Counted from the first letter of the stretch, positions 16,846 to 25,365 are shown. The stretch: DNA of 64,000 nt from DATGPD01 sp031423015 (GCA_031423015.1 JANPER010000028.1:29699-93698), one strand, 5' to 3'. A program made the numbers and translations. Notes: a model not told the origin generated them from the letters alone.

Positions 16846-17940
16846 ATGAACTCCATCGCCCGCACCGCCCTTGCCACCGCCCTCTTGGCCATCTCCCTTG
16901 CCGCGCAGTTCCCGCAGGACCTGATCGCGATCAACTTTGCTGGCGATGCATTCACCGTCGACTCCCGCACCGGCGTCGGCCAAGCCCTCGGCCCCACCGG
17001 TCGCCCCGGCCACAACTGCATGGCGCGCCTGGGACGCCAGATCTACACCGTCGAACAGGTGGGCACCGGCGCGACGGCGCAGCGCTTCTTGAACACCATC
17101 GACGACGAGACCGGCCAGGCGTTCCGCTCGGTGCCGATCACCCGCGACCTGCGCGGCCTCGCAGCAGGAGGAACTGAGTTGATGGCGATCGCCGACAACG
17201 GGACGAACGATGAGCTCGTACGCGTGAGTGTGCTCAACGGCCCGATCACCGTCATCGGGTCGACCGGCTTCGCCTCCGTGCAAGGACTCACTTTGCACAA
17301 CGGCACGTTCTACGGCTGGGACCTCAATGCCGGATTGATCCGCATCAACTTCCAAACCGGCGCCGCCACGGACGTCAACCCCAACGTCGGCACCAACGGC
17401 GCGGCCATCCAATTCTTGACCACGATGTCGGATGGTCGCGTGCTCGGCGGCAACAGCGCGGTGTACGAGATCGACGTGACGACCGGCATCCCGACCCTGC
17501 ACGGCAGCGGCGCCTACAACGATCTACGCGGCGCCGAAGAGCGCTTCGGCGTCGCCTACACCTTCGGCCAGGGATGCGGCAACGTCAGCCTCTCGCTGAC
17601 CGGCACGCCGCGCCCTGGCTTCACGATCACGACCGCATCGACCGGCAACCGCCGCGCGACCGCAGGGTTCATGCTGCTCGGCTTCTCGGATCGCAATTAC
17701 GTCGGCCTGCCCCTGCCCGTACGCCTCGATGGCTTGCTCGGCACGATCGACTGCTTCCTCTACACGAGCAACGACTTCACCGTCGGAACGACCGCGAACG
17801 CGTTTGGCGTCATGAGCGTGCCGGTGCCGATCCCGCCGTTCACCAACGGCCTGATCTTCCACGTGCAGCACGTGTCGCTGAGCAACTCACCAGGTGGCCT
17901 GGCGTTCAGCGACGCGGGCACCGTGCGCGTGAGCTTGTGA
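16846..17940 (+). CDS. Exported protein, probable beta-propeller plus C-terminal module
   Basis: 364 aa from ATG 16846; signal peptide MNSIARTALATALLAISLAA, cleavage near AAQ. Residues ~25-235 show repeated short strand motifs (DLIAINFAGDAFTVDSRTG, NGTFYGWDLNAGLIRINFQT, GNSAVYEIDVTTG) resembling a propeller that tracks a table of values. The last ~120 residues (GQGCGNVSLSLTG ... FTNGLIFHVQHVSLSN) are the C-terminal module found in several exported proteins here. Extracellular, function unknown. Just upstream a short tandem GCTCTGGCG repeat (about 16718-16738) is visible. Confidence 0.8.
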   Translation: MNSIARTALATALLAISLAAQFPQDLIAINFAGDAFTVDSRTGVGQALGPTGRPGHNCMARLGRQIYTVEQVGTGATAQRFLNTIDDETGQAFRSVPITRDLRGLAAGGTELMAIADNGTNDELVRVSVLNGPITVIGSTGFASVQGLTLHNGTFYGWDLNAGLIRINFQTGAATDVNPNVGTNGAAIQFLTTMSDGRVLGGNSAVYEIDVTTGIPTLHGSGAYNDLRGAEERFGVAYTFGQGCGNVSLSLTGTPRPGFTITTASTGNRRATAGFMLLGFSDRNYVGLPLPVRLDGLLGTIDCFLYTSNDFTVGTTANAFGVMSVPVPIPPFTNGLIFHVQHVSLSNSPGGLAFSDAGTVRVSL

Positions 17941-18169
17941 AAGCGCCGCGCGGTCGCCGAGTCGGCCGCCGCCGCCACCGGCTTGACATCAGTGCCACGA
18001 AACATGATCGCTGGGACTACGAAGACCTGCGCGTGTTGTGATCGCGTGCCTCTCCCACAGGACCCAATGGCTGCCTAGCGCCAAATCGCAGCGTCGAGCT
18101 ACTCCCAAGCAACCCGGAAGCTCGACAGCTCGGCGTCCGGCGCGCGAGCGAATCGCCCGCGGCACCATT

Positions 18170-18190
18170 ATCCTGGATGTATCCTGGATG
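18170..18190 (+). repeat. Two-unit 11-bp direct repeat
   Basis: ATCCTGGATG occurs twice in tandem, separated by one T, in the 325-bp gap 17941-18265. Apart from this repeat and the vapBC promoter, nothing else is recognised in that gap. Confidence 0.7.
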
Positions 18191-18205
18191 CGGGCTCGCG
18201 CGACC

Positions 18206-18233
18206 TTGACGCTCTGACCCGGATCCTTACCAT
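18206..18233 (+). promoter_or_regulatory. Promoter of AbrB/PIN operon
   Basis: TTGACG (18206-18211) and TACCAT (18228-18233) with a 16-bp spacer, about 33 bp before the antitoxin ATG. The -10 box is overlapped by the operator dyad at 18224-18243. Confidence 0.55.
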
Positions 18234-18243
18234 AGGGTAAGGA
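18224..18243. promoter_or_regulatory. Operator dyad of the AbrB/PIN operon
   Basis: TCCTTACC-ATAG-GGTAAGGA is a perfect 8+8 inverted repeat overlapping the -10 box. This position fits autorepression by the swapped-hairpin antitoxin or toxin-antitoxin complex, the usual control of type II systems. Confidence 0.6.
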
Positions 18244-18265
18244 CTTGGTCGAAAAGTAAGCTCGA

Positions 18266-18505
18266 ATGCCCACATCGACGATCACCTCGAAGGGTCAAGT
18301 GACCATTCCCAAAGACGTCCGCGACGCCTTGCACCTCGAGGCCGGAGATCGGGTGTCGTTCATCGTGCGCGACAACGCCGTGGTAGAGATGCGCGCCGAG
18401 ACCGTCGACATCAAAGACCTCGTCGGCATCCTCAAGGTAAAGGGCAAACGTCTGACCGTCGAGCAGATGAACGAAGTCATCCAGCGGTCGGCGGCAAGAC
18501 GATGA
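18266..18505 (+). CDS. vapB: AbrB/MazE-type antitoxin (VapB)
   Basis: 79 aa. The N-terminal swapped-hairpin AbrB domain is clear (STITSKGQVTIPKDVRDAL, then LEAGDRVSFIV). The C-terminal half is the expected toxin-binding tail (DIKDLVGILKVKGKRLT). It should bind DNA as a dimer at the dyad 18224-18243 and neutralise the PIN toxin encoded next, whose ATG overlaps its TGA by four bases. Confidence 0.88.
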   Translation: MPTSTITSKGQVTIPKDVRDALHLEAGDRVSFIVRDNAVVEMRAETVDIKDLVGILKVKGKRLTVEQMNEVIQRSAARR

Positions 18506-18897
18506 TCTCGCTCGACACCAACGTGTTGGTGCGAATCCTGGTCGGCGACGACCCGGCGCAGACCAAAAAGGCCACCAGACTGGTCGATCGAGTAACGCGC
18601 GCGGGGCAAACAGCGCACGTGTCCGAGATCGTCCTGTGCGAGTTGGTCTGGGTCCTGAGCGCCGGCTATGGCCATGGCCGCCAGCAGATTGCCGCGGCGC
18701 TGCGCCAGCTCCTTGCTGCTAGACAGCTGACATTCGATCAAACAGACCGAATCCTGCGCGCGCTCGCCGCCTACGACCGCGGGAAGGGCGACTTCGCCGA
18801 CTACGTCATTCGCGAGCAGGCGAAGGCAGCTGGCTGCGACACCGTGGTCACGTTCGACAAGGTCCTTCTTCGCGACGAGATGTTCGCGTCGCCGTGA
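18502..18897 (+). CDS. vapC: PIN-domain ribonuclease toxin (VapC)
   Basis: 131 aa. PIN-domain acidic residues are in place: Asp5 in SLDTNVLVRIL, Glu in SEIVLCELVWVL, Asp in DFADYVIREQ and the terminal TFDKVL. It would be a Mg-dependent endoribonuclease cleaving RNA (tRNA or rRNA in studied VapCs). Coupled to the antitoxin by ATGA. No sign of decay. Confidence 0.88.
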   Translation: MISLDTNVLVRILVGDDPAQTKKATRLVDRVTRAGQTAHVSEIVLCELVWVLSAGYGHGRQQIAAALRQLLAARQLTFDQTDRILRALAAYDRGKGDFADYVIREQAKAAGCDTVVTFDKVLLRDEMFASP

Positions 18898-18949
18898 TAG
18901 GCGGTGAGTTTGGTCGCTATCTCGCGAACATGCGCGCAATGGCAGGTCG

Positions 18950-19304
18950 CTACGCGTACCGCACGCCGCGATGTTCGGGCAAGAAGAACTCGGCCAGCAG
19001 GCGATCGACGCGCAGCAGGCCGGCGCGGGTGAGTGCAATCGTGGTCGGCGACTGGGTCACGAAACCGGCGCTGGCCAGGCGGTCGAGCGGGGCGCGGAAC
19101 AGGGCACGCACGTCGACGCCGAACTCTGCGGCGAAGCGCGCTGGCTCGACAACGCCGAGTTTGAGCTGCAGCGCGCGCAGCACCGGCAGTTCGCCGCGCG
19201 CCACGCCCTGCATGTACGGCTCGAAGTCGTGCTGGTTCTGCGCGTGCACGCCGCCGAGGTGCGAGAACGACGCGACTCCGAGCCCGAGGAGGTCAGGAGA
19301 CAAC
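18950..19304 (-). pseudogene. 3' remnant of a HemN/HemW-like coproporphyrinogen oxidase gene
   Basis: The minus strand encodes only the end of a HemN-type radical SAM enzyme: DLLGLGVASFSHLGGVH, QNQHDFEPYMQGVARGELPV, then KLGVVEPARFAAEFGV and LLRVDRLLAEFFLPEH. The radical SAM core is missing, and between RALQ and LKLG a short stretch normally present in the family seems deleted. Family-like sequence stops abruptly near 19304, 67 bp before the H-NOX gene. The gene is therefore broken, and the breakpoint marks the left border of the signalling island. Confidence 0.7.
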
Positions 19305-19370
19305 GCGCGCCCCCTCAAGTTCGCTCGGTACCGCGCCGATGGATGCGGCCTGGGGGGATGGGGAGCGTGC

Positions 19371-19970
19371 ATGAAGGGTGTGATCTTCCGGCTGTTCGAA
19401 GAATTCGTGACCTCGAACTGGGGCGACGAGTTCTTCGAGGACGTGCTGGCCTCGACGAAGCTCGTGACGCAGGAGCCGTTCGTCGGACCCGGTACCTATC
19501 CCGACGAAGACCTGCTGGCACTGCTGGACAACGCCGTCACCCGGTTGGGCGTGTCCCCGGCCGAAGCGCTCACCGGGTTCGGCCGCTTCGCGTTTCCACG
19601 CTTGGCCGCGAGCTTCCCGGTGTTCGTGCAAGGCCACGTCCATCCGAAGTCCTTCCTGCAGTCCGTCGACTCGGTGATCCACGTGGAGGTGCGCAAGCTC
19701 TACCCCGAGGCGGTTACGCCGAGGGTCCTCATCCAGGACACCGGCCCCGACCAGGCGATCCTGCGCTACGAGTCGCCTCGCAAGCTTTGTGCGCTCCTGT
19801 GCGGTCTGCTCGAAGGCGTGGGCGACCACTTCGGCACGCCGTTGCAGTTCTCGCAGTCGCGATGCGCCTTGCGCGGCGATCCCTTCTGCGAGTTCGCGAT
19901 CCAGTTCGGTATGCGCGGAGCCCCGCCCCATGAGCGAAGCCGTCCTCAAGAAGCAGCTCGAACGAGCTAG
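19371..19970 (+). CDS. H-NOX (heme-NO-binding) sensor protein
   Basis: 199 aa; ATG 19371 preceded by a GGGGAG-type ribosome site. H-NOX landmarks: N-terminal MKGVIFRLFEEFV, heme-ligand His104 in SVIHVEVRKLYPEA, and the YxSxR heme-propionate motif as Tyr133-Ser135-Arg137. Cys140, Cys165 and Cys173 sit at the three Cys positions of the zinc site known in Shewanella-type H-NOX; the His ligand is not evident. Known role: ferrous-heme binding of NO (or O2) and control of an associated histidine kinase. The histidine kinase gene begins inside its 3' end (41-bp overlap). It stands first in a six-gene signalling cluster. Confidence 0.9.
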   Translation: MKGVIFRLFEEFVTSNWGDEFFEDVLASTKLVTQEPFVGPGTYPDEDLLALLDNAVTRLGVSPAEALTGFGRFAFPRLAASFPVFVQGHVHPKSFLQSVDSVIHVEVRKLYPEAVTPRVLIQDTGPDQAILRYESPRKLCALLCGLLEGVGDHFGTPLQFSQSRCALRGDPFCEFAIQFGMRGAPPHERSRPQEAARTS

Positions 19971-21237
19971 GCGCGAGGTCTCCGTCCTCGAGAAACTGAT
20001 CGAGGACAAGACGAGATCGCTATTCCAGACGCAGGAGAACCTGCGCGAGCGGTCGCGCTTCGTCGCGAACGTTCTGGCCACCATCGACAGCGCCGTCGTG
20101 GTGGTCGGCAACGACGGCAAGATCCGTAGCGCCAACCGGGCGGCGCTCGCGCTGACCGGCCACGACGAGGGCGCGCTGGTGGGGCAACCCTTCCCGGTGA
20201 TCCTGCCCGGCGCCGGACCTGACCCGGCACGCCTCGCAGCGCTCTACGAACTCGGGCACGAGACGGTTCTGCGGACCCGGGCGGGCGCCGATATCCCGGT
20301 GATGTTCGCCGCGGCTCCGCTGCTCGGCGAAAGCGGCAGCACGGAAGGCATCGTGTGCGTAGCACACGACCTGCGCGAAAAGAAGCAGCTCGAGTTGGAG
20401 CTGCGCCACGCGCAGAAGCTGGAGTCCGTGGGCCAGCTCGCGGCGGGGGTCGCGCACGAGATCAACACTCCGGTCCAGTTCGCCGGGGACAGCGTGCGTT
20501 TCTTGCAGGAGGCCCTTGCTGACCTGGGCGCCGTGGTCTTGGCGTATCGCGGGTTGCGCACGGCCGCAGTTGCGCACTCCGCGTTCGCCGAGCACGTGCA
20601 GCGGATCGACGCCGCGGAGCTCGAGGCCGATCTCGAGTTCCTCGCCGTCGAGATCCCCGCCGCCATCGACCGCGCGATCGACGGCGTGCAGCGCGTCGCC
20701 ACGATCGTCGGCGCGATGAAGGCGTTCGCCCACCCAGGCGCGGTCGAGAAGGCTCCGGGCGACCTCAACGAGGTGATCCGGACCACGCTCGTGATCAGCC
20801 GCAACGAGTACAAGTACGTCGCCGACGTCGAGACGGACCTTGGCGAGATCCCGCTGGTGACCTGCAACCTGGGGGACATCAACCAGGTCCTGCTGAACCT
20901 GATCGTGAACGCGGCCCACGCGATCTCGGCGAAGGTCGGCAACTCGGCTGATCGTGGCCGCATCGCGATCAGCACCAGGCGCGAGAACGGCGACGTGGTG
21001 ATCGAGGTTGCAGACACCGGAACCGGCATTCCGGCGGCGATCCACCATCGCATGTTCGAGCCGTTCTTCACTACCAAAGAAGTCGGCAAGGGCACGGGCC
21101 AGGGGCTTGCGATCTCCAGGAACATCGTCGTCGACAAGCACGGCGGCGACCTGCGTTTCACGACCGAGGCAGGCAAGGGGACCGCGTTCTTCGTGCGTCT
21201 GCCGATCGACGGCGCGGCCGGAGCGGGACGGACGTGA
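19930..21237 (+). CDS. PAS-domain sensor histidine kinase, H-NOX partner
   Basis: 435 aa from ATG 19930, cytoplasmic (no transmembrane segment). A coiled coil (1-45) and PAS domain (about 45-150: VLATIDSAVVVVGNDGKI) lead into the phosphoacceptor helix with His176 in GVAHEINTPVQF and a HATPase domain: N-box NQVLLNLIVNAAHAI, DTGTGIP, and GQGLAIS. The VAHEINTP form is typical of kinases that signal to the HDOD/HD-GYP type regulators found next. The 41-bp overlap with the H-NOX gene and the GTGA overlap with the next gene imply one mRNA. H-NOX binding to this kinase is expected from family precedent, not shown. Confidence 0.9.
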   Translation: MSEAVLKKQLERARREVSVLEKLIEDKTRSLFQTQENLRERSRFVANVLATIDSAVVVVGNDGKIRSANRAALALTGHDEGALVGQPFPVILPGAGPDPARLAALYELGHETVLRTRAGADIPVMFAAAPLLGESGSTEGIVCVAHDLREKKQLELELRHAQKLESVGQLAAGVAHEINTPVQFAGDSVRFLQEALADLGAVVLAYRGLRTAAVAHSAFAEHVQRIDAAELEADLEFLAVEIPAAIDRAIDGVQRVATIVGAMKAFAHPGAVEKAPGDLNEVIRTTLVISRNEYKYVADVETDLGEIPLVTCNLGDINQVLLNLIVNAAHAISAKVGNSADRGRIAISTRRENGDVVIEVADTGTGIPAAIHHRMFEPFFTTKEVGKGTGQGLAISRNIVVDKHGGDLRFTTEAGKGTAFFVRLPIDGAAGAGRT

Positions 21238-22421
21238 CCCGCACGCCACGCATCCTCTTTGTCGACGACGAGGCCGACGTGCTGCAGGGACTCCGGTTGG
21301 CGCTGCGCAAGCAGAGCCGCGAGTGGGACATGGCGTTCGCGGCGGGACCAGGGCCGGCGCTGGAAGCGTTGGGTGCCGGCGAGTTCGACGTCGTGGTGAC
21401 CGACATGCGGATGCCCGGCATGGACGGCGCGACGCTGCTGACCCGCGTGCGCGAGCTGCAACCGGACACGATCCGGATCGTCCTGTCGGGGCAAGCGGAC
21501 GAGACGCTCACGATCCGCGCCATTCCGGTGTCGCACCAGTGGCTCGGCAAGCCGTGCGACCGCGACGCGCTGGTGTCCAGCATCCGCAAGGCGCTCACGG
21601 CGCGCGCGTTGCTCGACCGTCCGGACCTGCGGGGCATCGTCGGGCGCGCGTGCACGGTCCGGTCGTTCCCCAAGCGCTACCAGGATCTGATGCGCGTCCT
21701 GGGCCTGCCAGACTTCTCGATGTCCCAGGTCGCCGCCGTCGTCGAGCGCGACCCCGCGATGATCGCGAAGGTGCTGCAGCTCGCGAACTCGGCCTTGTTC
21801 GGCAGGCGCGCCGAGGTCGTCGACCTGCGCCAGGCGCTGTCCTTGCTCGGGCTGCGCACGGTCACGCACCTCGTCCTGGCCGCCGACATCTTCGCGGCGT
21901 TCCGGGCAAGCGAGGAGATCGCGGAGCTGTCGTTTGCCGAACTCGAGGCGCGCGCCGTGCGGATCTCCCGGTTGGCGAGCAAGCTCCTCGCCGATGACCC
22001 CGAAGCGGCGCAGTGCGCGGCGACCGCCGGCATCCTGCATGACATCGGGACCCTCGTGCTCCTGCACGAAGACGCTGCCCGCCTGTCGGAAGCGCTACGA
22101 CTCGCGGCGCGGGAGAACCTCGAGCGCTCCGAGGCGGAGCGGGCCGTGTTCGGCGTCGACCATGCGCAAGTCGCGGGAGCGACGCTATCGGCGTGGGGCC
22201 TGCCGACCTCCGTGGTCCTGGCGCTGACGCACCACCACGACCCGAAGTCCTGGGAACACGTCCGGCCGGACGTCGCCGCGGCGCTCCACGTCGCGGAGAC
22301 TCTGGTGTGCGTTCCGCAAGCCGAGTCCCTGCTACGGACGCGGCTGTTGCCGCATGGACTCGGGGCACGTTTCGAGAACTGGATCGCGATCGGCCGTACC
22401 GAGGTGGGGGCGCTGTCATGA
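21234..22421 (+). CDS. Response regulator with HDOD output domain
   Basis: 395 aa. Receiver domain (5-120) with phospho-Asp57 in VVVTDMRMPGMDG and the switch Lys in LGKPCD. It is followed by an HDOD domain (about 140-335: QVAAVVERDPAMIAKVLQLANSALFG, GILHDIGTLVLLHE). HDOD is an HD-related fold without confirmed catalysis, used in c-di-GMP-linked and cell-cycle or stress signalling. GTG start coupled to the kinase stop (GTGA) and ATGA-coupled to the next gene. Confidence 0.9.
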   Translation: MTRTPRILFVDDEADVLQGLRLALRKQSREWDMAFAAGPGPALEALGAGEFDVVVTDMRMPGMDGATLLTRVRELQPDTIRIVLSGQADETLTIRAIPVSHQWLGKPCDRDALVSSIRKALTARALLDRPDLRGIVGRACTVRSFPKRYQDLMRVLGLPDFSMSQVAAVVERDPAMIAKVLQLANSALFGRRAEVVDLRQALSLLGLRTVTHLVLAADIFAAFRASEEIAELSFAELEARAVRISRLASKLLADDPEAAQCAATAGILHDIGTLVLLHEDAARLSEALRLAARENLERSEAERAVFGVDHAQVAGATLSAWGLPTSVVLALTHHHDPKSWEHVRPDVAAALHVAETLVCVPQAESLLRTRLLPHGLGARFENWIAIGRTEVGALS

Positions 22422-23608
22422 ACGTCGCGGACAAGCCACGCATCCTGCTGGTCGACGACGAGGAGCAGGTGCTGCGCGGCATCGCCGTCCACCTCCGCAA
22501 GCAGTTCGAGGTCTCGCAGGCAACCAGCGGCACCGCGGGCCTGACGATGGTCGACACCGCCGGGCCCTTCGCGGTCGTGCTCTCCGACATGCGGATGCCC
22601 GGCCTCAGCGGCGCCCAGTTCCTGGCCGAGGTGCGCCGGCGTTCTCCCGACACGGTCCGCGTCCTGCTGACCGGTCAGGCCGATCTGGAATCGGCGATCG
22701 CCGCGATCAACGACGGCCAGGTCTTCCGCTTCCTCACCAAGCCCGCGCCGCCAGACCGACTGCAGGCGGCCCTGGCCGAAGCCGTCCGTCAACACCAGCT
22801 CCTCACGGCGGAACGCGACCTGCTCGAGAACACGCTGCGCAGCAGCCTCAAGGTCCTCACCGACGTGCTCGCGCTGGTGAACCCCGAAGCATTCAGTCGG
22901 GCGTCCCGCGTGCACGAGATCGTACAGCTCGTCGGCGAGCACCTCGGCCTGAAAGACACGTGGCAGATCCAGGTCGCAGCCATGCTGTCGCAGCTCGGCT
23001 GCGTGACACTCGCCCCAGAAACGGTGCGCAAGGCCTACGCCGGCGAACCGCTCGACGGTGCCCAGCAAGAGAGCTTCGCGGCTCACCCCCAAGTCGCCCA
23101 CGGCCTGATCGCCTCGATCCCTCGCCTCGAGACCGTCGCGGAGATCGTTCGGCGACAGATGGACCCTCTCGATCGGGCGGCGCCAAACGGGGATCCCACG
23201 CAGTGGCCGGTCAAGGTCCTGGGCACCGAGATCCTGAAGGCGGCCCTGAAGTTCGACGCTCTCGTCGCGCGTTGCAGCCAGTCTGCGGCCGTGTCGCAGC
23301 TGCGGGACGAAGGCTCGATGCATCCGACGCTGCTGCAGGCTCTCGCCGAGATCCGCCTGTCCTGGGACGGCAGCTCGGTTCTGAGCGTGACCCTCGCCGA
23401 GCTGCGCGACGGCATGGTGCTGCACGCCGATCTGCTCTCGGCGAGCGGCATCCTGCTCGCTTCCAAGGGCATGCGCGTCGGTGAGACGCTCCTGTGCCGG
23501 CTGCGCAACTTCGCGGCGAGCACTGGCATCCGCGAGCCGATCGACGTGCTCGTTGGCGCACGAGAAGTGCGGGGCGCGGCTGAGCGTGCACCGGCACTCC
23601 GCAGATAG
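22418..23608 (+). CDS. Response regulator with degenerate HD-GYP domain
   Basis: 396 aa. Receiver domain with Asp57 (VVLSDMRMPGLSG) and Lys in FLTKPAPP. The C-terminal part follows the HD-GYP plan (RASRVHEIVQLVGEHLGL; a terminal LRDGMVLHADLLSASGILL module), but the HD dyad is replaced (AMLSQLGCV instead of LLHDIG) and no HHE..DGxGYP motif is present. It is thus unlikely to hydrolyse c-di-GMP and may bind it or act as scaffold. The last ~70 codons and the next gene's first codons are duplicated at 25968-26212. Confidence 0.85.
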   Translation: MNVADKPRILLVDDEEQVLRGIAVHLRKQFEVSQATSGTAGLTMVDTAGPFAVVLSDMRMPGLSGAQFLAEVRRRSPDTVRVLLTGQADLESAIAAINDGQVFRFLTKPAPPDRLQAALAEAVRQHQLLTAERDLLENTLRSSLKVLTDVLALVNPEAFSRASRVHEIVQLVGEHLGLKDTWQIQVAAMLSQLGCVTLAPETVRKAYAGEPLDGAQQESFAAHPQVAHGLIASIPRLETVAEIVRRQMDPLDRAAPNGDPTQWPVKVLGTEILKAALKFDALVARCSQSAAVSQLRDEGSMHPTLLQALAEIRLSWDGSSVLSVTLAELRDGMVLHADLLSASGILLASKGMRVGETLLCRLRNFAASTGIREPIDVLVGAREVRGAAERAPALRR

Positions 23609-23641
23609 ACGAGGCAACCACAATGACAGAACCAAAGGTGC
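23397..23641 (+). repeat. 245-bp duplicated segment, copy 1 (intact genes)
   Basis: It spans the end of the degenerate HD-GYP gene, the 14-bp gap and the first ~6 codons of the next receiver gene. Copy 2 is at 25968-26212 in the same orientation, with about ten differences by eye including a 1-bp insertion. Confidence 0.9.
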
Positions 23642-24189
23642 TCCTGGTCGACGACGAGCCGCAGGTCGTTGCCGGCCTCAAGGGCGCGCTGCGACGGGAG
23701 CCGTTCGAGGTGCTCACCGCCCAGAACGCTCGGCAAGCCCTGGACCTGCTCGCGACCCACGATGTGGGCGTGATCGTCGCCGACCACGACATGCCGGGCA
23801 TGTCGGGCACGGAGCTGCTCGCGACCGTCGCTCGCGAGTACCCGGCAACCGTGCGCATCATGCTGACCGGCGACGCCCGTCTCGAGGTCGCGCTGCAGGC
23901 GATCAACAAGGGGGAGGTGTATCGCTTCTTCACCAAGCCCTGCGACGCGCGACTCCTCGCTCCCGGGATCCGCGACGCGCTCGTGCTGCGCCAGTTGACC
24001 GAGCAGAGCGCGCGGCTGCTGCGGGTCGCGCGCGAGCGCCGGTGCGTCCTCGACGAGATCGAGAGTCAGAGCCCGGGCATCGCGAGGCTCGATACGACTC
24101 CCACCGGCGCCATCGAGTTGCGCCCTCCCGTGGAAGACGTAGCGACGCTGCTCGCCGAGATGGAACGGGAGATCGCTCGGCGGGGCTAG
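23623..24189 (+). CDS. Receiver-only response regulator
   Basis: 188 aa. Receiver domain with Asp54 in VADHDMPGMSG, acidic pocket VDDEP and Lys in FFTKPCD. After residue ~125 there is only a helical tail (LRVARERRCVLDEIESQ ... LLAEMEREIARRG) with no DNA-binding or enzymatic domain. It is likely a phosphate shuttle or protein-interaction output within the H-NOX cluster. A 14-bp gap separates it from the upstream gene. Confidence 0.85.
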   Translation: MTEPKVLLVDDEPQVVAGLKGALRREPFEVLTAQNARQALDLLATHDVGVIVADHDMPGMSGTELLATVAREYPATVRIMLTGDARLEVALQAINKGEVYRFFTKPCDARLLAPGIRDALVLRQLTEQSARLLRVARERRCVLDEIESQSPGIARLDTTPTGAIELRPPVEDVATLLAEMEREIARRG

Positions 24190-24202
24190 CCCACAGTCAG
24201 CG

Positions 24203-25354
24203 ATGACCGAGACCACGCGAAACGGCCAGGACGCCGGGCCCAGGCCCCGAGTGCTGCTGGTCGACGATGACCCGAGCCTGTTGCGCTCGGTGCAGGTCGG
24301 GCTCCGAAAGGTGTTCGCGATCGACACCGCGCCGGACGGGGAGGCAGGATTGCGCGCGCTCCGCGAGAACGGCGCCTACGACGCGTTGATCGCCGACATG
24401 AGGATGCCCGGCATGCCGGGGAGCGAGTTCCTCGCCAAGGCTCGCACGCTCGCCGGTGACACCGTGCGCATCATGCTCACCGGCGAGAGCGGGATCGATA
24501 CCGCCGTGCGGGCCGTGAACGAGGGCGCGGTGTTCCGCTTCCTTACCAAGCCATGTGCCCTGGCCGACCTGCGCAAGGCGATCGACGCCGCGTTGCAGCA
24601 ATCGAACCTCGAACGCCTGGCGCGCCGGGCGACCGAGCTGGAAACGGTGAATCGGGCGAAGGACGCGGTGCTCTCGACCGTGAGCCACGAGCTACGCACG
24701 CCGCTGACCAAGATCGTCGCCGCGATCGAGATCCTGCTCGCGGTCGGGGACGGGGAACCGCTCGAGTTCCAGAACGAGTGCCTACGGGTCATCGACACCG
24801 AATCGAGGCGGCTCTGCCGACTCGTAGAGCAGACGCTCGAGCTGGCCTCCATCGAGACCGACGCCACGATCTACCGCATCGCCGAACACGACCTCCGCGC
24901 GGTGGTCAGCGGCACCGCGCGCTCGTCGTCGTCGCCGGAGGTCCTGGAGCTGGACCTTGGTTCGGAGCCGGTGCCGTGTTTGCTCGACGCCGAGCGCATG
25001 CAGAAGGCGCTCGGCCACCTGATCGACAATGCGATCCGCTTCTCGCCGTCGGGCTGCACGGTCAACGTCGTCTTGGACCGAGGTTGCGGGCACTGCGACG
25101 TGCGCGTTCTCGATCGCGGCCCGGGCGTGTCGGGAGAGCCCGAGAAGGAGCGCATCTTCGACTGTTTCCACCAGACCGGCGACGTGCTGACCGGCAAGCC
25201 TTCAGGGCTCGGGATCGGGCTCACATTCGCGCGGATGGTCGCCCGCGCGCACGGTGGCGACGTGTGGTGCGAGGACCGATCAGGGGGCGGAGCGACGTTC
25301 GTACTGCGCGTGCCCCTGGCGTCCAACAAGACTGGTGGGCAGGCCCAGAGTTGA
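24203..25354 (+). CDS. Hybrid receiver-histidine kinase
   Basis: 383 aa; an N-terminal receiver (Asp65 in ALIADMRMPGMPG, Lys in FLTKPCAL), a short coiled linker, HisKA with His162 in VSHELRTPLTK, and HATPase (LIDNAIRFSPSG, DRGPGV, GLGIGLTFARMV). No membrane segment. The order receiver then kinase means it takes input from upstream phosphotransfer, possibly through the receiver-only protein, and drives a further regulator not present here. Last gene of the cluster. Confidence 0.9.
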   Translation: MTETTRNGQDAGPRPRVLLVDDDPSLLRSVQVGLRKVFAIDTAPDGEAGLRALRENGAYDALIADMRMPGMPGSEFLAKARTLAGDTVRIMLTGESGIDTAVRAVNEGAVFRFLTKPCALADLRKAIDAALQQSNLERLARRATELETVNRAKDAVLSTVSHELRTPLTKIVAAIEILLAVGDGEPLEFQNECLRVIDTESRRLCRLVEQTLELASIETDATIYRIAEHDLRAVVSGTARSSSSPEVLELDLGSEPVPCLLDAERMQKALGHLIDNAIRFSPSGCTVNVVLDRGCGHCDVRVLDRGPGVSGEPEKERIFDCFHQTGDVLTGKPSGLGIGLTFARMVARAHGGDVWCEDRSGGGATFVLRVPLASNKTGGQAQS

Positions 25355-25365
25355 ACTGTCGACCC
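25333..25365 (-). other. tRNA 3'-end-like fragment (possible attachment site)
   Basis: The minus strand reads a T-loop TTCAACT, then CTGGG, an acceptor-like CCTGCCC, A and CCA. The 5' half of a T stem pairs only partly (GACAG against CTGGG) and no anticodon or D arm is present, so this is not a tRNA gene. It overlaps the last codons of the hybrid kinase. It could be a relic attachment site of the island or coincidence. Confidence 0.25.

Noticed and set aside
19293..22067. Long minus-strand frames across the signalling cluster
   Set aside because: They are reverse shadows of H-NOX, kinase and regulator genes whose catalytic residues are intact on the plus strand.
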